From Propionibacteriaceae bacterium (lineage in GTDB: Bacteria > Actinomycetota > Actinomycetes > Propionibacteriales > Propionibacteriaceae), in contig WRIJ01000001.1 of NCBI GenBank assembly GCA_009782785.1, positions 1 through 64,000 of the forward strand: 64,000 nucleotides of DNA, given 5' to 3'. Shown here one piece after another: positions 17,636 through 27,300 of the stretch. The notes beneath the pieces are model-generated. The model did no database searches. It saw only the letters and a program-made list of their open reading frames with translations, and had not been told where the DNA came from. Numbering within the stretch: position 1 is the stretch's first letter; the number at the start of each line of letters is the position of its first letter. Position numbers and translations under genes: made by a program.

Positions 17636-18700
17636 ATGGACATGAACGATACCTCGCGTCCGGCTCAGCGTACTCGCAGAACTCCGCTTCGTGATGTGTC
17701 GATTACCATGGCCCATGGCTCGGGGGGCAAAGCCGCAGCAGCTCTGCTGGAGGAGGTCTTCCTTCCAGCTTTCGGAAATCCAGCCTCTCTCAGTCTTCCT
17801 GATGCTGCCACCCTGGCAGTGGAGGCAGGGCGTATCGCCTACACCACGGATTCCTTTGTGGTTCAACCAATACGATTCCCTGGTGCGAGCATCGGTGAGT
17901 TAGCGATCAACGGTACCGTGAACGACCTCGCAGTCAGTGGAGCCCAACCGCGCTGGTTGACTGCTGGTTTCATTCTCGAGGAAGGGTTCCCTATCGAGGA
18001 GCTGCGCAGGGTCACCCAGGATATGGCCCGAGCAGCCTCGAGTGCTGGTGTGGAGATTGTTGCTGGCGACACGAAGGTTGTTCCGCATGGGGCAGCGGAT
18101 CAAATCTTCATTAACACCTCTGGAATTGGGGTGATCCCGCCAGGGCGAACACTGGGAGAGGATCACGTACGCGTGGGGGATAAACTCATCATCTCTGGGC
18201 CTATTGCCGCTCATGGAATGGCGGTCATGATTGCGCGAGGCAACCTTGCCATCACGGCACCGATTGAATCAGATTGTGCACCACTCAATCATCAAGTCGA
18301 AGCGCTCTATGGCAGTGTCAATGTTGACGATGTTCGCTGGATGCGTGATGCGACTCGTGGGGGAGTAGCCACCGTAGTCAATGAACTAGCCCATGGGTCT
18401 GGTTGTGGCGTTTTACTTGCTGAGGAAGGGTTCACCGTTGAACCAGCAGTACGCGCTGCCTGCGATATGTTGGGGATCGATCCTCTCTATGTCGCTAATG
18501 AGGGGTGTTTCATTGCTGTGGTCAGTGAGGACTCCGGTGACCAGGCTCTCGAAGCACTGCGGGGCGCAGGGGCAATGAGAGCCTCGATCATCGGCCAGGT
18601 GGTCGAGGATCCTCCCGGGCTCGTGGGGGTGCGCAATAGTTTTGGTGGAACCCGTTTAGTGGACATGCTGGTCACTGATCCGTTGCCGAGGATTTGTTAA
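17636..18700 (+). CDS. hypE: Hydrogenase expression/formation protein HypE
   Basis: AHGSGGKAAAALLEEVF; C-terminal VVEDPPGLVGVRNSFGGTRLVDMLVTDPLPRIC ending in PRIC. Confidence 0.95.
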   Translation: MDMNDTSRPAQRTRRTPLRDVSITMAHGSGGKAAAALLEEVFLPAFGNPASLSLPDAATLAVEAGRIAYTTDSFVVQPIRFPGASIGELAINGTVNDLAVSGAQPRWLTAGFILEEGFPIEELRRVTQDMARAASSAGVEIVAGDTKVVPHGAADQIFINTSGIGVIPPGRTLGEDHVRVGDKLIISGPIAAHGMAVMIARGNLAITAPIESDCAPLNHQVEALYGSVNVDDVRWMRDATRGGVATVVNELAHGSGCGVLLAEEGFTVEPAVRAACDMLGIDPLYVANEGCFIAVVSEDSGDQALEALRGAGAMRASIIGQVVEDPPGLVGVRNSFGGTRLVDMLVTDPLPRIC

Positions 18701-18709
18701 GGAGAGAAC

Positions 18710-18976
18710 ATGTGTCTGGGTTTACCGTGTGAAGTGGCTACCGTATTAGACGATGATCTAGCTGTCGTGTCAGTCAGTGGGGTAGAGCGAGAGATTTCGA
18801 TAGGCCTGCTGAAAGACGAGGGTATCAAAGTCGGGGACTGGGTCTTGGTTCACGTGGGTTTCGCCCTGTCCAAGATTGACGCCCATGAGGCAAGCGAAAC
18901 CTTGGAACAGATCAAGAAACTAGGGACCCTCTGGGATGACGAATTGGATGCCTTCTCGTCAACGGAGATCAGATGA
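18710..18976 (+). CDS. hypC: HypC family hydrogenase maturation chaperone (copy 2)
   Basis: N-terminal MCLGLPCEV; VGDWVLVHVGFALSKID. Confidence 0.93.
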   Translation: MCLGLPCEVATVLDDDLAVVSVSGVEREISIGLLKDEGIKVGDWVLVHVGFALSKIDAHEASETLEQIKKLGTLWDDELDAFSSTEIR

Positions 18977-20079
18977 AGTACGTCGACGAGTTCCGTGACC
19001 CCACAGCTGCCCGAGGGCTGATTGCATCAATTACTACTTTGGCGGAGCGCTTGGGGCGATCATGGAAATTCATGGAAGTCTGTGGAGGCCACACACACAC
19101 GATCTACCGCCATGGCCTTGAACACCTGTTACCTCCAGCTGTTGAGTTCATTCATGGCCCAGGGTGCCCGGTGTGCGTGATCCCTTCGGGGCGTGTTGAT
19201 GACGCAGTGTGGTTGGCGGGCCAAGAAGGGGTGATTCTCACCACCTTTGGTGACATGATGCGCGTACCAGGGAAAAACGGCAATCTGCTCCAAGCCCAAG
19301 CGCAAGGGGCGGACGTACGATTCGTTTATTCCCCCTTGGACGCGGTCAACATTGCCCAAGCTCATCGGGACCAAAAGGTCGTGTTCTTCGCTGTCGGGTT
19401 CGAGACGACCGCTCCCTCCACAGCGATGGCCCTCATGGTTGCGAAAGCGCGAGGAGTGAAAAACTTCTTCGTCTTTTGTAACCATGTTCTGATTAATCCA
19501 CCAGTTCGTGCCATCTTAGAAACCCGCAATGTTCAACTCGATGGGCTCATCGGACCTGGCCATGTGGCTTCGGTGGTGGGGGCTGATCATTTTCAGTTCG
19601 TCACAGAAGAGTTCTCCACACCGATCGTGGTCACCGGGTTTGAACCACTCGACATTCTGCAGTCCGTAGCGATGCTGCTCACCCAATTCGACGAGGGACG
19701 CTGTGAGGTGGAGAATCAGTATTCACGCGTGGTTCTACGGCAAGGAAACCATGAAGCGATCAGGGTTCTGGACGAGGTTTTCTCCATGAGAGAATCTTTT
19801 GAATGGCGCGGTTTGGGTACGATCCCACACTCGGGGTATGAGCTGGCGGAAGAGTATGAACACCATGATGCTGAAAAGCAGTTTGATCTCCCTGGTGTCA
19901 AGGTTCCTGACCATCCAGCCTGCCAATGTGGGCTGGTGTTGACTGGTCAAATCAAACCCAATCAGTGCAAGGTTTTCGCTCGAGGTTGCACCCCAGAGAC
20001 TCCTATTGGCACCTGTATGGTGTCCCCTGAGGGGGCATGCGCTGCCTACTATAGCTTTGGTCGATTGTCGCAGCCCTAG
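18973..20079 (+). CDS. hypD: Hydrogenase formation protein HypD
   Basis: MEVCGGHTH, HGPGCPVCVIP, C-terminal Cys-rich CQCGLVLTGQIKPNQCKVFARGCTPETPIGTCMVSPEGACAAYY. Confidence 0.96.
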   Translation: MKYVDEFRDPTAARGLIASITTLAERLGRSWKFMEVCGGHTHTIYRHGLEHLLPPAVEFIHGPGCPVCVIPSGRVDDAVWLAGQEGVILTTFGDMMRVPGKNGNLLQAQAQGADVRFVYSPLDAVNIAQAHRDQKVVFFAVGFETTAPSTAMALMVAKARGVKNFFVFCNHVLINPPVRAILETRNVQLDGLIGPGHVASVVGADHFQFVTEEFSTPIVVTGFEPLDILQSVAMLLTQFDEGRCEVENQYSRVVLRQGNHEAIRVLDEVFSMRESFEWRGLGTIPHSGYELAEEYEHHDAEKQFDLPGVKVPDHPACQCGLVLTGQIKPNQCKVFARGCTPETPIGTCMVSPEGACAAYYSFGRLSQP

Positions 20080-20243
20080 GGTGTGCGGTGCCAGTGATCG
20101 GTGATGGATCTCTCCAGCGATGAGGGCTGTGAGTGCTCAACCATCTCACTTCAGTCCATTCCAGCGGGACAGTTCTCTTGAGTTGACTGTGTCCGTCGAT
20201 AGGGTGGAGGTGATTTCATAAGACATGACTGTTAGGAGAGATT

Positions 20244-20423
20244 ATGAGATTGAATGCACCAACGAAGATTGTCTTCCTCATCAGCATTGCTATCATGCTT
20301 GTCGGGCTCATCATTTTCATTGCAACCGCCTCAAAGCACGGTGGTTGGACATGGGTGGCCTACCTGATTACTCTTGCTGGGGCGCTCCTGCTGACAGCAT
20401 CCACCATCCTTAAAGGACTCTAG
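20244..20423 (+). CDS. Small two-TM membrane protein, 59 aa (absent from supplied ORF track)
   Basis: ATG behind 'gttaggagagatt'; reads MRLNAPTKIVFLISIAIMLVGLIIFIATASKHGGWTWVAYLITLAGALLLTASTILKGL*; followed by a strong terminator. Confidence 0.75.
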   Translation: MRLNAPTKIVFLISIAIMLVGLIIFIATASKHGGWTWVAYLITLAGALLLTASTILKGL

Positions 20424-20444
20424 TCACTACGTGACAAACACCGG

Positions 20445-20476
20445 AAGGCTGCCTGGGAAACCAGGCAGCCTTCTTT
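20445..20476 (+). terminator. Intrinsic terminator
   Basis: AAGGCTGCCTGG-GAAA-CCAGGCAGCCTT then cttt; 12-bp perfect stem. Confidence 0.85.
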
Positions 20477-20498
20477 AGTTGTCGACGGTAGACGAGTT

Positions 20499-20912
20499 CT
20501 ACTTGTAATCCTCAGGGGTTACTCTCGCGAACAAGATTTCTTCCCCATCATTGGTCTTGTTATGAAATTCGAAGACGACATCGAAATCTCGCAAGGTTTG
20601 CATGTCTGGCTCTATTCGAATTCTTCTCGTAGCTTCTGCTTGAAGTTCACCTTGAAATTCTGCAATCTGTTCAGGGGTAAGGTCACCACTAGCAATCTCA
20701 GTGAGCGTGTAATTGAGGCGGATCAACCTGTCACCAGGGGCCTCAGCGCTATCGAACTGTAGGCCGTCATCGACCATGTAGGGAGCACGCTGGTTGAGTT
20801 CGTTTGCTGCCTCACGCAGAGCCCCATCGACACTCACTGAGCAGGCAGTCAACGATAATGCTGCGAGCACTACAGCGCCAAGGGTGAACAATCGCGTACT
20901 GGTTGTCTTCAT
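20499..20912 (-). CDS. Putative lipoprotein
   Basis: Signal peptide with lipobox LTAC; no family recognised. Confidence 0.75.
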   Translation of the reverse strand: MKTTSTRLFTLGAVVLAALSLTACSVSVDGALREAANELNQRAPYMVDDGLQFDSAEAPGDRLIRLNYTLTEIASGDLTPEQIAEFQGELQAEATRRIRIEPDMQTLRDFDVVFEFHNKTNDGEEILFARVTPEDYK

Positions 20913-20988
20913 CGAAAGTCCTTTGTTCTAGTTTCAACCTTGAGACTATGAAACTATCACAGTGGCTGCTCGGGCAGACCCCGCCTTG

Positions 20989-21429
20989 TCAAGGGCGCTG
21001 CTTCGTGGCGAACCTGGACCCCAATTCCATGAGTTTTGTTTCCTCATCAGTCGTGGCTTCGACAACGATTCCATGAGTGAGTGGCGCGCCATCATCAGTG
21101 ACATTCACGTAGGTGAAGAACCCATCCACTACAAAACCTCCAGTCATCACTGACTCAACTCGTACGTACACCACCAAAGAGGAACGCCCCGCATAACACA
21201 AGGTTGAGGTGTATTCGACTTGATCACCTTTGTGTACTGGGGTGCGGAAAGATAGATCATTAATGTGAACGCAGACGATGTGATTTCTCCTGGTAGCATC
21301 GCAGGCCGCGATGAGCCCAGCCTCCACCATCCACTCCACACAACGACCGGCATAGAGTGTTCCATGGTGATTGAGGTCTTGACCCATGACGATATGACGC
21401 AAGGTGATTGGTTGGATCTTCATGACCAT
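20989..21429 (-). CDS. Acyl-CoA thioesterase-like hotdog-fold protein
   Basis: MKIQPITLRHIVMGQDLNHHGTLYAGRCVEWM...DLSFRTPVHKGDQVEY pattern of the YciA/BFIT hotdog family. Confidence 0.75.
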   Translation of the reverse strand: MVMKIQPITLRHIVMGQDLNHHGTLYAGRCVEWMVEAGLIAACDATRRNHIVCVHINDLSFRTPVHKGDQVEYTSTLCYAGRSSLVVYVRVESVMTGGFVVDGFFTYVNVTDDGAPLTHGIVVEATTDEETKLMELGSRFATKQRP

Positions 21430-21538
21430 CACTCTAGCGAGCAGACAGGGCAATAGATAGAACACGACTATTGTTGATTCCCGGCGAGTCGGTGGGATCC
21501 TCTCACCGGGGCAGCACACGACCAGCTAGGGTGTAACC

Positions 21539-22306
21539 GTGAAACATCTGTTTGAATATTTCTGGTCCTCACCCTATGGCACCCCAGAAGAGCTGTGGTT
21601 CGGGCAATTCACGCTTCAGCATTTGGCTGCTCTCGTGGCCATGGTGGTTCTCATAGCCGCGGTAGTGTGGATCTATCGCCGATCCTCGATTCACAGACGA
21701 AAACTCATCCGCTTGGTGGTGGGAATCTGCGTGCTGTCCATGGAGCTGATTATTCGACAAGTAGGGTTCGTAGTCACGGGAATATATTCAGCAGGGATTC
21801 TTCCCCTTCACGCATGTGCTGCTGCGACCTTCTGTGTTTTCATTGATTCAATCAAACCCAATTCCTGGTGTCGGGAGTATCTCTATGCGATCGGATCCTG
21901 GGGCGCTCTGTGCGCGCTCATCTTCCCCGATTGGGCCGACCAACCTTTGATGAACCTCTTCACCTGGCAATCCTTCCTTGCCCATGGTTTCTTGGTCGCC
22001 TATATCCTGATGATTCTGGTCGCTGGAGAGTTCAGACCTTCAATTCACAACCTGTGGAAAGTCGTGGTGATCATGGCCATCTTTGTGATCCCATCAGTGA
22101 TAGCAAACAATACCTGGGGTACGAATTTCTGGTTCTTAGCTTCAGGGTCGCAAGGATCACCCTTGGCTCCACTACAACAGATGGCAGGCAGTTACTATAT
22201 TCCTGTTCTCGCAGTCTTACTCACGGTTGTGTGGCTGGTGATGTATCTTCCGTGGCTGGTGAAGAAGTCTCCTCGTGAATTGGGTGGATCATATGCCGAC
22301 CAGTGA
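21539..22306 (+). CDS. YwaF-like (TIGR02206) integral membrane protein
   Basis: Multi-TM protein with ILPLHACAAATF, NNTWGTNFWFLA, SYYIPVLAVL segments characteristic of YwaF homologues; GTG start. Confidence 0.7.
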   Translation: MKHLFEYFWSSPYGTPEELWFGQFTLQHLAALVAMVVLIAAVVWIYRRSSIHRRKLIRLVVGICVLSMELIIRQVGFVVTGIYSAGILPLHACAAATFCVFIDSIKPNSWCREYLYAIGSWGALCALIFPDWADQPLMNLFTWQSFLAHGFLVAYILMILVAGEFRPSIHNLWKVVVIMAIFVIPSVIANNTWGTNFWFLASGSQGSPLAPLQQMAGSYYIPVLAVLLTVVWLVMYLPWLVKKSPRELGGSYADQ

Positions 22307-24011
22307 GGAACCTCCAGGCTCGTGAGGTAGGAATATCGACACCAGTCACCGTGTAGTACAACGTTGAGTCATCGTGAAGGGATTCGCTTTGGTCATCAAA
22401 AGCTTCATGGGTGCCGATCATGAGCACCTCATCACCAACAAAAATCTTTTCATCATCCTCAGGGAGGGTGATGACCTCCTGGTCGCGCACAATCATGATC
22501 GGCATTGCTGAAATGTGTTGAGAAGAATCCTGGGCAGAGTGAAAGAGATCACCAACGCGCAGAGAACCACGTTGAAGCCATCGTTCAATAGCTGGAGTCT
22601 GTTTCTCCCCAATCGTCATCTTGACAGCGCGAGGGGTAGATGGACCGACACGGTCCACGATCCTATTGGTCAATTTCTGAGCAGAACTATCGGTGAGCTC
22701 CATGATGGATTTCACAAATTCCCACATCCGAGGACTGACAAGATTGGCCATTGTACGCTCTGAAATCACCTGGGGAGGGAAAAAAGTAAAGTCCGGAAGG
22801 AAAGCATCGAGAAGCGGGAGTCGTGAGTGTGCACGCTGGCGTACAACCAAAAAGATCTCGGGATGCGAATGGCGTACGTGTGCAGCCAAAGCAAGATTGG
22901 CTGTATCCGAGGCGGCACCAGCAATCACAGCCTGGAAGTCAGTGAAATCATGGTCATCGCGTGGATCCATGATGGCTACATCATATTTCTCTCGGCGAAG
23001 GTCGTTAGCGATTTGTTCCCCGAAAGGGTCATCACTGATGACCAACCATCGGTCCACCTGTGCTCGGCGAGGAATCGGGGGAAGGGCTGTTCCCTCCTGG
23101 GCAATGAGCCACGTGATCAACCGGTAGACATAGGGGTGTTTGAGAGCCAAGACGAAAACATTGCCGAAATCATCAAAGGGGTTGATGATGGTCTGGGGAT
23201 GGAAATCCTCCATTGCTTCAACAATTCGAGGAGTTGCTGCCCGAGCAATGACCGGTATGTCTGGTCGCAGCAAGGAGCAGTTCATGACAATCTGAAGATT
23301 GATTTCCTCATCTCCGGTCAGGGCAAGAACTGCTTCACAGTTATGGTGGCCGAGTCCTGCCAATCCTAAGGTTGCCGGATTGCACGCATCCCCAGTGATG
23401 CCGGGCACTTCTTGGCTCAGCATGTCAGTGGCGAGGCGCTCGATAGGTAGCTCCTGCTCATCAAGCACCACGATTCTCCTCCCTAAGCGGTCTAAGGCTT
23501 TGGCCACACTTCGCCCGGTGTAGCCGTACCCTGCAATGATCACGAAAGGTTCACGCATGTGGTTGATTGTTCGTCGAACTGACTGGGCCGCACGTGCTGA
23601 TTGAAAAGCAGAATCTTGCATGAGTGACATGACTCGCGCAAGCATATAAGCCCATCCCATCACAGAGACATAAACGAAAAAGACTACCCACCAGCGCTGG
23701 TAGATCGAGAATTCGTGAGGTATCTCTCCGAAACCGATGGTGGTCGCTGTTGTTGAGAAGACATAGAAGGCTTCGAAGGCGCTCAATCGACCTGAGGATC
23801 CATCCTCTTGAACAATCCCAGGCAGCAAAGACAGTCCGATGATTCCGACAGTCATGATGGTAATGATCGCAAGAAGAGGGGTACGAAGGCGGCGAAGGGC
23901 AATGAAGATCGCCGTGGTGTTGGGGATCTCTGTTGGGATCTCCACTTCGGCCACGTGCAAGCTACGCGGTCGAAGTGGCGATTTCATTCGCCGACGGCGA
24001 CGTGTGGGCAT
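22221..24011 (-). CDS. Potassium-type ion channel with RCK/TrkA-N domains (CASTOR/POLLUX-like)
   Basis: Pore region TTATTIGFGEIPHEF; Rossmann VIIAGYGYTGRSVAKAL and second degenerate Rossmann WLVISDDPFGEQIAN; C-terminal TrkA-C-like segment. Confidence 0.8.
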   Translation of the reverse strand: MPTRRRRRMKSPLRPRSLHVAEVEIPTEIPNTTAIFIALRRLRTPLLAIITIMTVGIIGLSLLPGIVQEDGSSGRLSAFEAFYVFSTTATTIGFGEIPHEFSIYQRWWVVFFVYVSVMGWAYMLARVMSLMQDSAFQSARAAQSVRRTINHMREPFVIIAGYGYTGRSVAKALDRLGRRIVVLDEQELPIERLATDMLSQEVPGITGDACNPATLGLAGLGHHNCEAVLALTGDEEINLQIVMNCSLLRPDIPVIARAATPRIVEAMEDFHPQTIINPFDDFGNVFVLALKHPYVYRLITWLIAQEGTALPPIPRRAQVDRWLVISDDPFGEQIANDLRREKYDVAIMDPRDDHDFTDFQAVIAGAASDTANLALAAHVRHSHPEIFLVVRQRAHSRLPLLDAFLPDFTFFPPQVISERTMANLVSPRMWEFVKSIMELTDSSAQKLTNRIVDRVGPSTPRAVKMTIGEKQTPAIERWLQRGSLRVGDLFHSAQDSSQHISAMPIMIVRDQEVITLPEDDEKIFVGDEVLMIGTHEAFDDQSESLHDDSTLYYTVTGVDIPTSRAWRFLTGRHMIHPIHEETSSPATEDTSPATQP

Positions 24012-24394
24012 CAGCGGCGACGGAAGGAGGAGGTTTCGATGACCAGCAGGATCACCGACACGATATTGGCCAGGAGGGCCCCACCGGACAGCGACACGGT
24101 CGTGGAAACCATCTGCGGGGAGAGACCTTGGGACGCTGTCACGCCAATGGTGTACACCACCGCAGCAGCAATCAGTTGGATCTCAGCCACCAGGGAGGTT
24201 GCGAGGTGGACCGCACCGATTTGGGTACGATCACCCAGCTTCAACACTGTTGCCACTAAGCCGACCACAATAGCCGCATAGAGTTCTATAGGTGAATGAT
24301 GCAAGGGGTCGGACATCTCTCCCAAAAAGAACCCAAAGTTCAATGTTGCAGCGAGAAGGACAAAGAACCCGAAAAAAACTTTCTCAAGACTCAT
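24011..24394 (-). CDS. Four-TM membrane protein (DUF6394-like) upstream of the channel gene
   Basis: Hydrophobic 127-aa ORF; stop overlaps the start of the channel ORF. Confidence 0.65.
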   Translation of the reverse strand: MSLEKVFFGFFVLLAATLNFGFFLGEMSDPLHHSPIELYAAIVVGLVATVLKLGDRTQIGAVHLATSLVAEIQLIAAAVVYTIGVTASQGLSPQMVSTTVSLSGGALLANIVSVILLVIETSSFRRR

Positions 24395-24423
24395 AGGGAC
24401 AAACTAGCATGATTTTGAGGTGT

Positions 24424-25146
24424 TCATGTGTCCTCAGTGCGCCGCAGGACTGTGGAGAGTTTCTCCGCAGCAGCGACAACCGCTGGAGCATGGAGACGCC
24501 CAGGGGAGCGAGTGAGGCGTTCGATGGGTCCTGAAACTGAAACAGCTGCGATAATCTTCCCCCCAGGGGCTCGTACTGGGGCTGAGACAGAAGCCACCCC
24601 TGCTTCGCGTTCTGCTACCGACTGGGCCCAACCACGATGGCGTACTGTCGATAAGGTTTCTGAAGTGAATTGAGCATGCATGAGCCCACGATGAATTTTG
24701 TCCGGTTCCTCCCAGGCAAGAAGAATATGGGCAGCAGAGCCGGCTTTCATGGACAGTTGGGCACCGATGGGAACAGTGTCTCGCAAGCCGGAAGGACGCT
24801 CAGATCCAGCAACACAGACACGGATCTCTCCTTGGCGGCGAAAGAGCTGGGAGGACTCCCCAGTGATGTCCCGCAACCGAACCAGAATGGGCCCGGCAGT
24901 GGATAGTAGTTTATCTTCGCCTGCGGATTGAGCTAGTTCCCCTAGTCGAGGACCGAGGACGAATCGACCATTGAGGTCGCGCCCGACGAGCCGATGGTAT
25001 TCCAGGGCTACTGCGAGGCGATGTGCCGTTGGGCGAGCTAGTCCTGTGACCGTCACCAAACCGGCAAGTGTCATGGGCCCAGATTCCAGAGCCGCCAGGA
25101 CGGACGTCGCCTTATCAAGAACGCCAACACCGGAAGTAATGTCCAT
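24424..25146 (-). CDS. IclR family transcriptional regulator, divergent from leuCD
   Basis: VLDKATSVLAALESGPMTLAGLVTVTGLARPTAHRLAVAL HTH; IclR effector domain. Confidence 0.92.
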   Translation of the reverse strand: MDITSGVGVLDKATSVLAALESGPMTLAGLVTVTGLARPTAHRLAVALEYHRLVGRDLNGRFVLGPRLGELAQSAGEDKLLSTAGPILVRLRDITGESSQLFRRQGEIRVCVAGSERPSGLRDTVPIGAQLSMKAGSAAHILLAWEEPDKIHRGLMHAQFTSETLSTVRHRGWAQSVAEREAGVASVSAPVRAPGGKIIAAVSVSGPIERLTRSPGRLHAPAVVAAAEKLSTVLRRTEDT

Positions 25147-25216
25147 ATGTTGATACTAGCGTCTTGCCATATGAGAAGTCTAGTGAGATGATCAAACGAT
25201 CACTGAAGGGAGAGAT

Positions 25217-26617
25217 ATGTCACGCACGTTGAGCCAGAAACTCTGGGATGACCATGTGGTCGCCCCCGGATCCCCAGGAGAACCCGACCTGCTGTACATC
25301 GATCTACACCTGTGTCACGAAGTGACCAGTCCACAAGCATTCGATGGATTGCGCCTCGCTGGTCGCCAGGTACGACGTACAGACCTCACCTTAGCCACCG
25401 AAGACCACAACACTCCGACAGAAAACATTCTCGAACCCATCGCAGACCCTGTATCACGACTCCAGGTTGATACTCTGCGCCATAATGCAGCCGAGTTTGG
25501 GGTGCGAATCCACAGTCTCGGTGATCGTGATCAAGGCGTGGTCCATATCATCGGGCCTGGGCTCGGGATCACTCAGCCAGGAATGACTATCGTGTGTGGA
25601 GACTCTCACACCTCCACCCATGGTGCCTTTGGTGCACTCGCTTTCGGTATAGGCACCTCAGAAGTGGAACATGTGCTCGCCACTCAGACTCTTCGGCTAG
25701 CCAAACCAAAAACCATGGCAGTCAACGTCCATGGGGTCCTCCCCGCAGGTGTCAGCGCTAAAGACTTGATTCTTGCCCATATTGCTCACGTGGGAACCGG
25801 TGGTGGAGCAGGTTACGTTGCCGAGTATCGTGGGGACACCATCGAAGCGATGAGCATGGAAGCTCGAATGACCATCTGCAACATGAGTATTGAGTGGGGT
25901 GCTCGGGCAGGAATGATTGCCCCTGACGAGACCACCTTTGAATACTTGTTGGGGCGACCGCACGCCCCGAGAGGATCGCAGTGGGATGAAGCAGTGGACT
26001 ATTGGCGTACCTTGGTGAGTGACGAGGCGGCAGAATTTGATCGCGAGGTCACTATTGATGCTTCAACGTTAACACCCTTCGTCACCTGGGGGACCAACCC
26101 TGCCCAAGGGGTCGGAATTGGAGAGCGTGTTCCCGCACCTACTGACTTTGAGGACGAAACCGGGCGTATAGCTGCCGAGCGGGCCTTGGAATATATGGGG
26201 CTGACCCCAGGAACCCCCATGCGTGAAATCGGCATCGACACGGTCTTCTTAGGATCATGCACCAATGGCCGTATTGAAGATTTACGTGAGGCCGCAGCGA
26301 TTCTCAAGGGGAAGAAAATTGCCCAGGACCTCCGCATGCTCGTTGTCCCAGGATCTGCACGAGTACGGGAGCAGGCCATGAAAGAGGGTCTCGATCACAT
26401 CTTCATCGATGCTGGGGCACAGTGGCGAGAAGCCGGGTGTTCGATGTGTCTGGGTATGAATCCTGACACTCTGTCCCCAGGGGAACGCTCAGCTTCCACA
26501 TCGAATCGTAACTTTGAAGGTCGCCAAGGCCCAGGAGGGCGTACACACTTAGTTTCACCCACAGTTGCGGCTGCTACTGCCGTACGTGGGCATCTAGCCG
26601 ATCTCAGTGATCTGTGA
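25217..26617 (+). CDS. leuC: 3-isopropylmalate dehydratase large subunit
   Basis: [57 protein letters not shown]. Confidence 0.96.
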   Translation: MSRTLSQKLWDDHVVAPGSPGEPDLLYIDLHLCHEVTSPQAFDGLRLAGRQVRRTDLTLATEDHNTPTENILEPIADPVSRLQVDTLRHNAAEFGVRIHSLGDRDQGVVHIIGPGLGITQPGMTIVCGDSHTSTHGAFGALAFGIGTSEVEHVLATQTLRLAKPKTMAVNVHGVLPAGVSAKDLILAHIAHVGTGGGAGYVAEYRGDTIEAMSMEARMTICNMSIEWGARAGMIAPDETTFEYLLGRPHAPRGSQWDEAVDYWRTLVSDEAAEFDREVTIDASTLTPFVTWGTNPAQGVGIGERVPAPTDFEDETGRIAAERALEYMGLTPGTPMREIGIDTVFLGSCTNGRIEDLREAAAILKGKKIAQDLRMLVVPGSARVREQAMKEGLDHIFIDAGAQWREAGCSMCLGMNPDTLSPGERSASTSNRNFEGRQGPGGRTHLVSPTVAAATAVRGHLADLSDL

Positions 26618-26628
26618 GGAGGAGAAAG

Positions 26629-27234
26629 ATGCAAGAATTCACCACACATACTGGTATTGGAGTGCCACTGAGGCGCTCGAATGTTGACACAGATCAGATC
26701 ATTCCAGCTGTTTACCTCAAGCGTGTCACCCGCACTGGATTTGCCGACGCCTTGTTCCACGCCTGGAGACAGGATCCGTGTTTTGTTTTGAATAGTGAAC
26801 CATATGCCCACGGTTCGGTTCTGGTGGCTGGTCCCGATTTTGGCACAGGGAGCTCCAGAGAACACGCAGTTTGGGCACTGATGGACTATGGATTCAAGGT
26901 AGTGATCGCGTCGCGTTTTGCTGACATTTTCAAAGGAAACTGCGGCAAGGCTGGCCTACTCACAGCCCTATTGAGCGAATCGGATGTTGAACAGCTGATG
27001 ACCCAGCTAGAACAAAGCCCGGGCTTGAATGTCAGTGTTGACCTTCTTCACCAAAAGATCACTGCCGGGGAAGCAACATATTCGTTCGACATTGATGACT
27101 ACACCAAACACCGTCTCATCAATGGACTCGATGATATTTCTGTGACCCTCAAAGACGAGAACCTCATTTCCCAGTACGAGGCGAACCGTGCAAGTTTTCT
27201 TCCTACGACTCTACCTATACTCACCAAGGAGTAA
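26629..27234 (+). CDS. leuD: 3-isopropylmalate dehydratase small subunit
   Basis: [45 protein letters not shown] aggagg. Confidence 0.96.
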   Translation: MQEFTTHTGIGVPLRRSNVDTDQIIPAVYLKRVTRTGFADALFHAWRQDPCFVLNSEPYAHGSVLVAGPDFGTGSSREHAVWALMDYGFKVVIASRFADIFKGNCGKAGLLTALLSESDVEQLMTQLEQSPGLNVSVDLLHQKITAGEATYSFDIDDYTKHRLINGLDDISVTLKDENLISQYEANRASFLPTTLPILTKE

Positions 27235-27300
27235 CTCCCAGATGGGTATGACTCGGGGTTTCGTGAGTCAGTCTGCAATGATGGCCATTAGGCTAGAAAC

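Noticed and set aside
20225-20413. 62-aa + ORF listed in track
   Set aside because: Out of frame with the better supported 59-aa membrane protein at 20244..20423 that has an SD.
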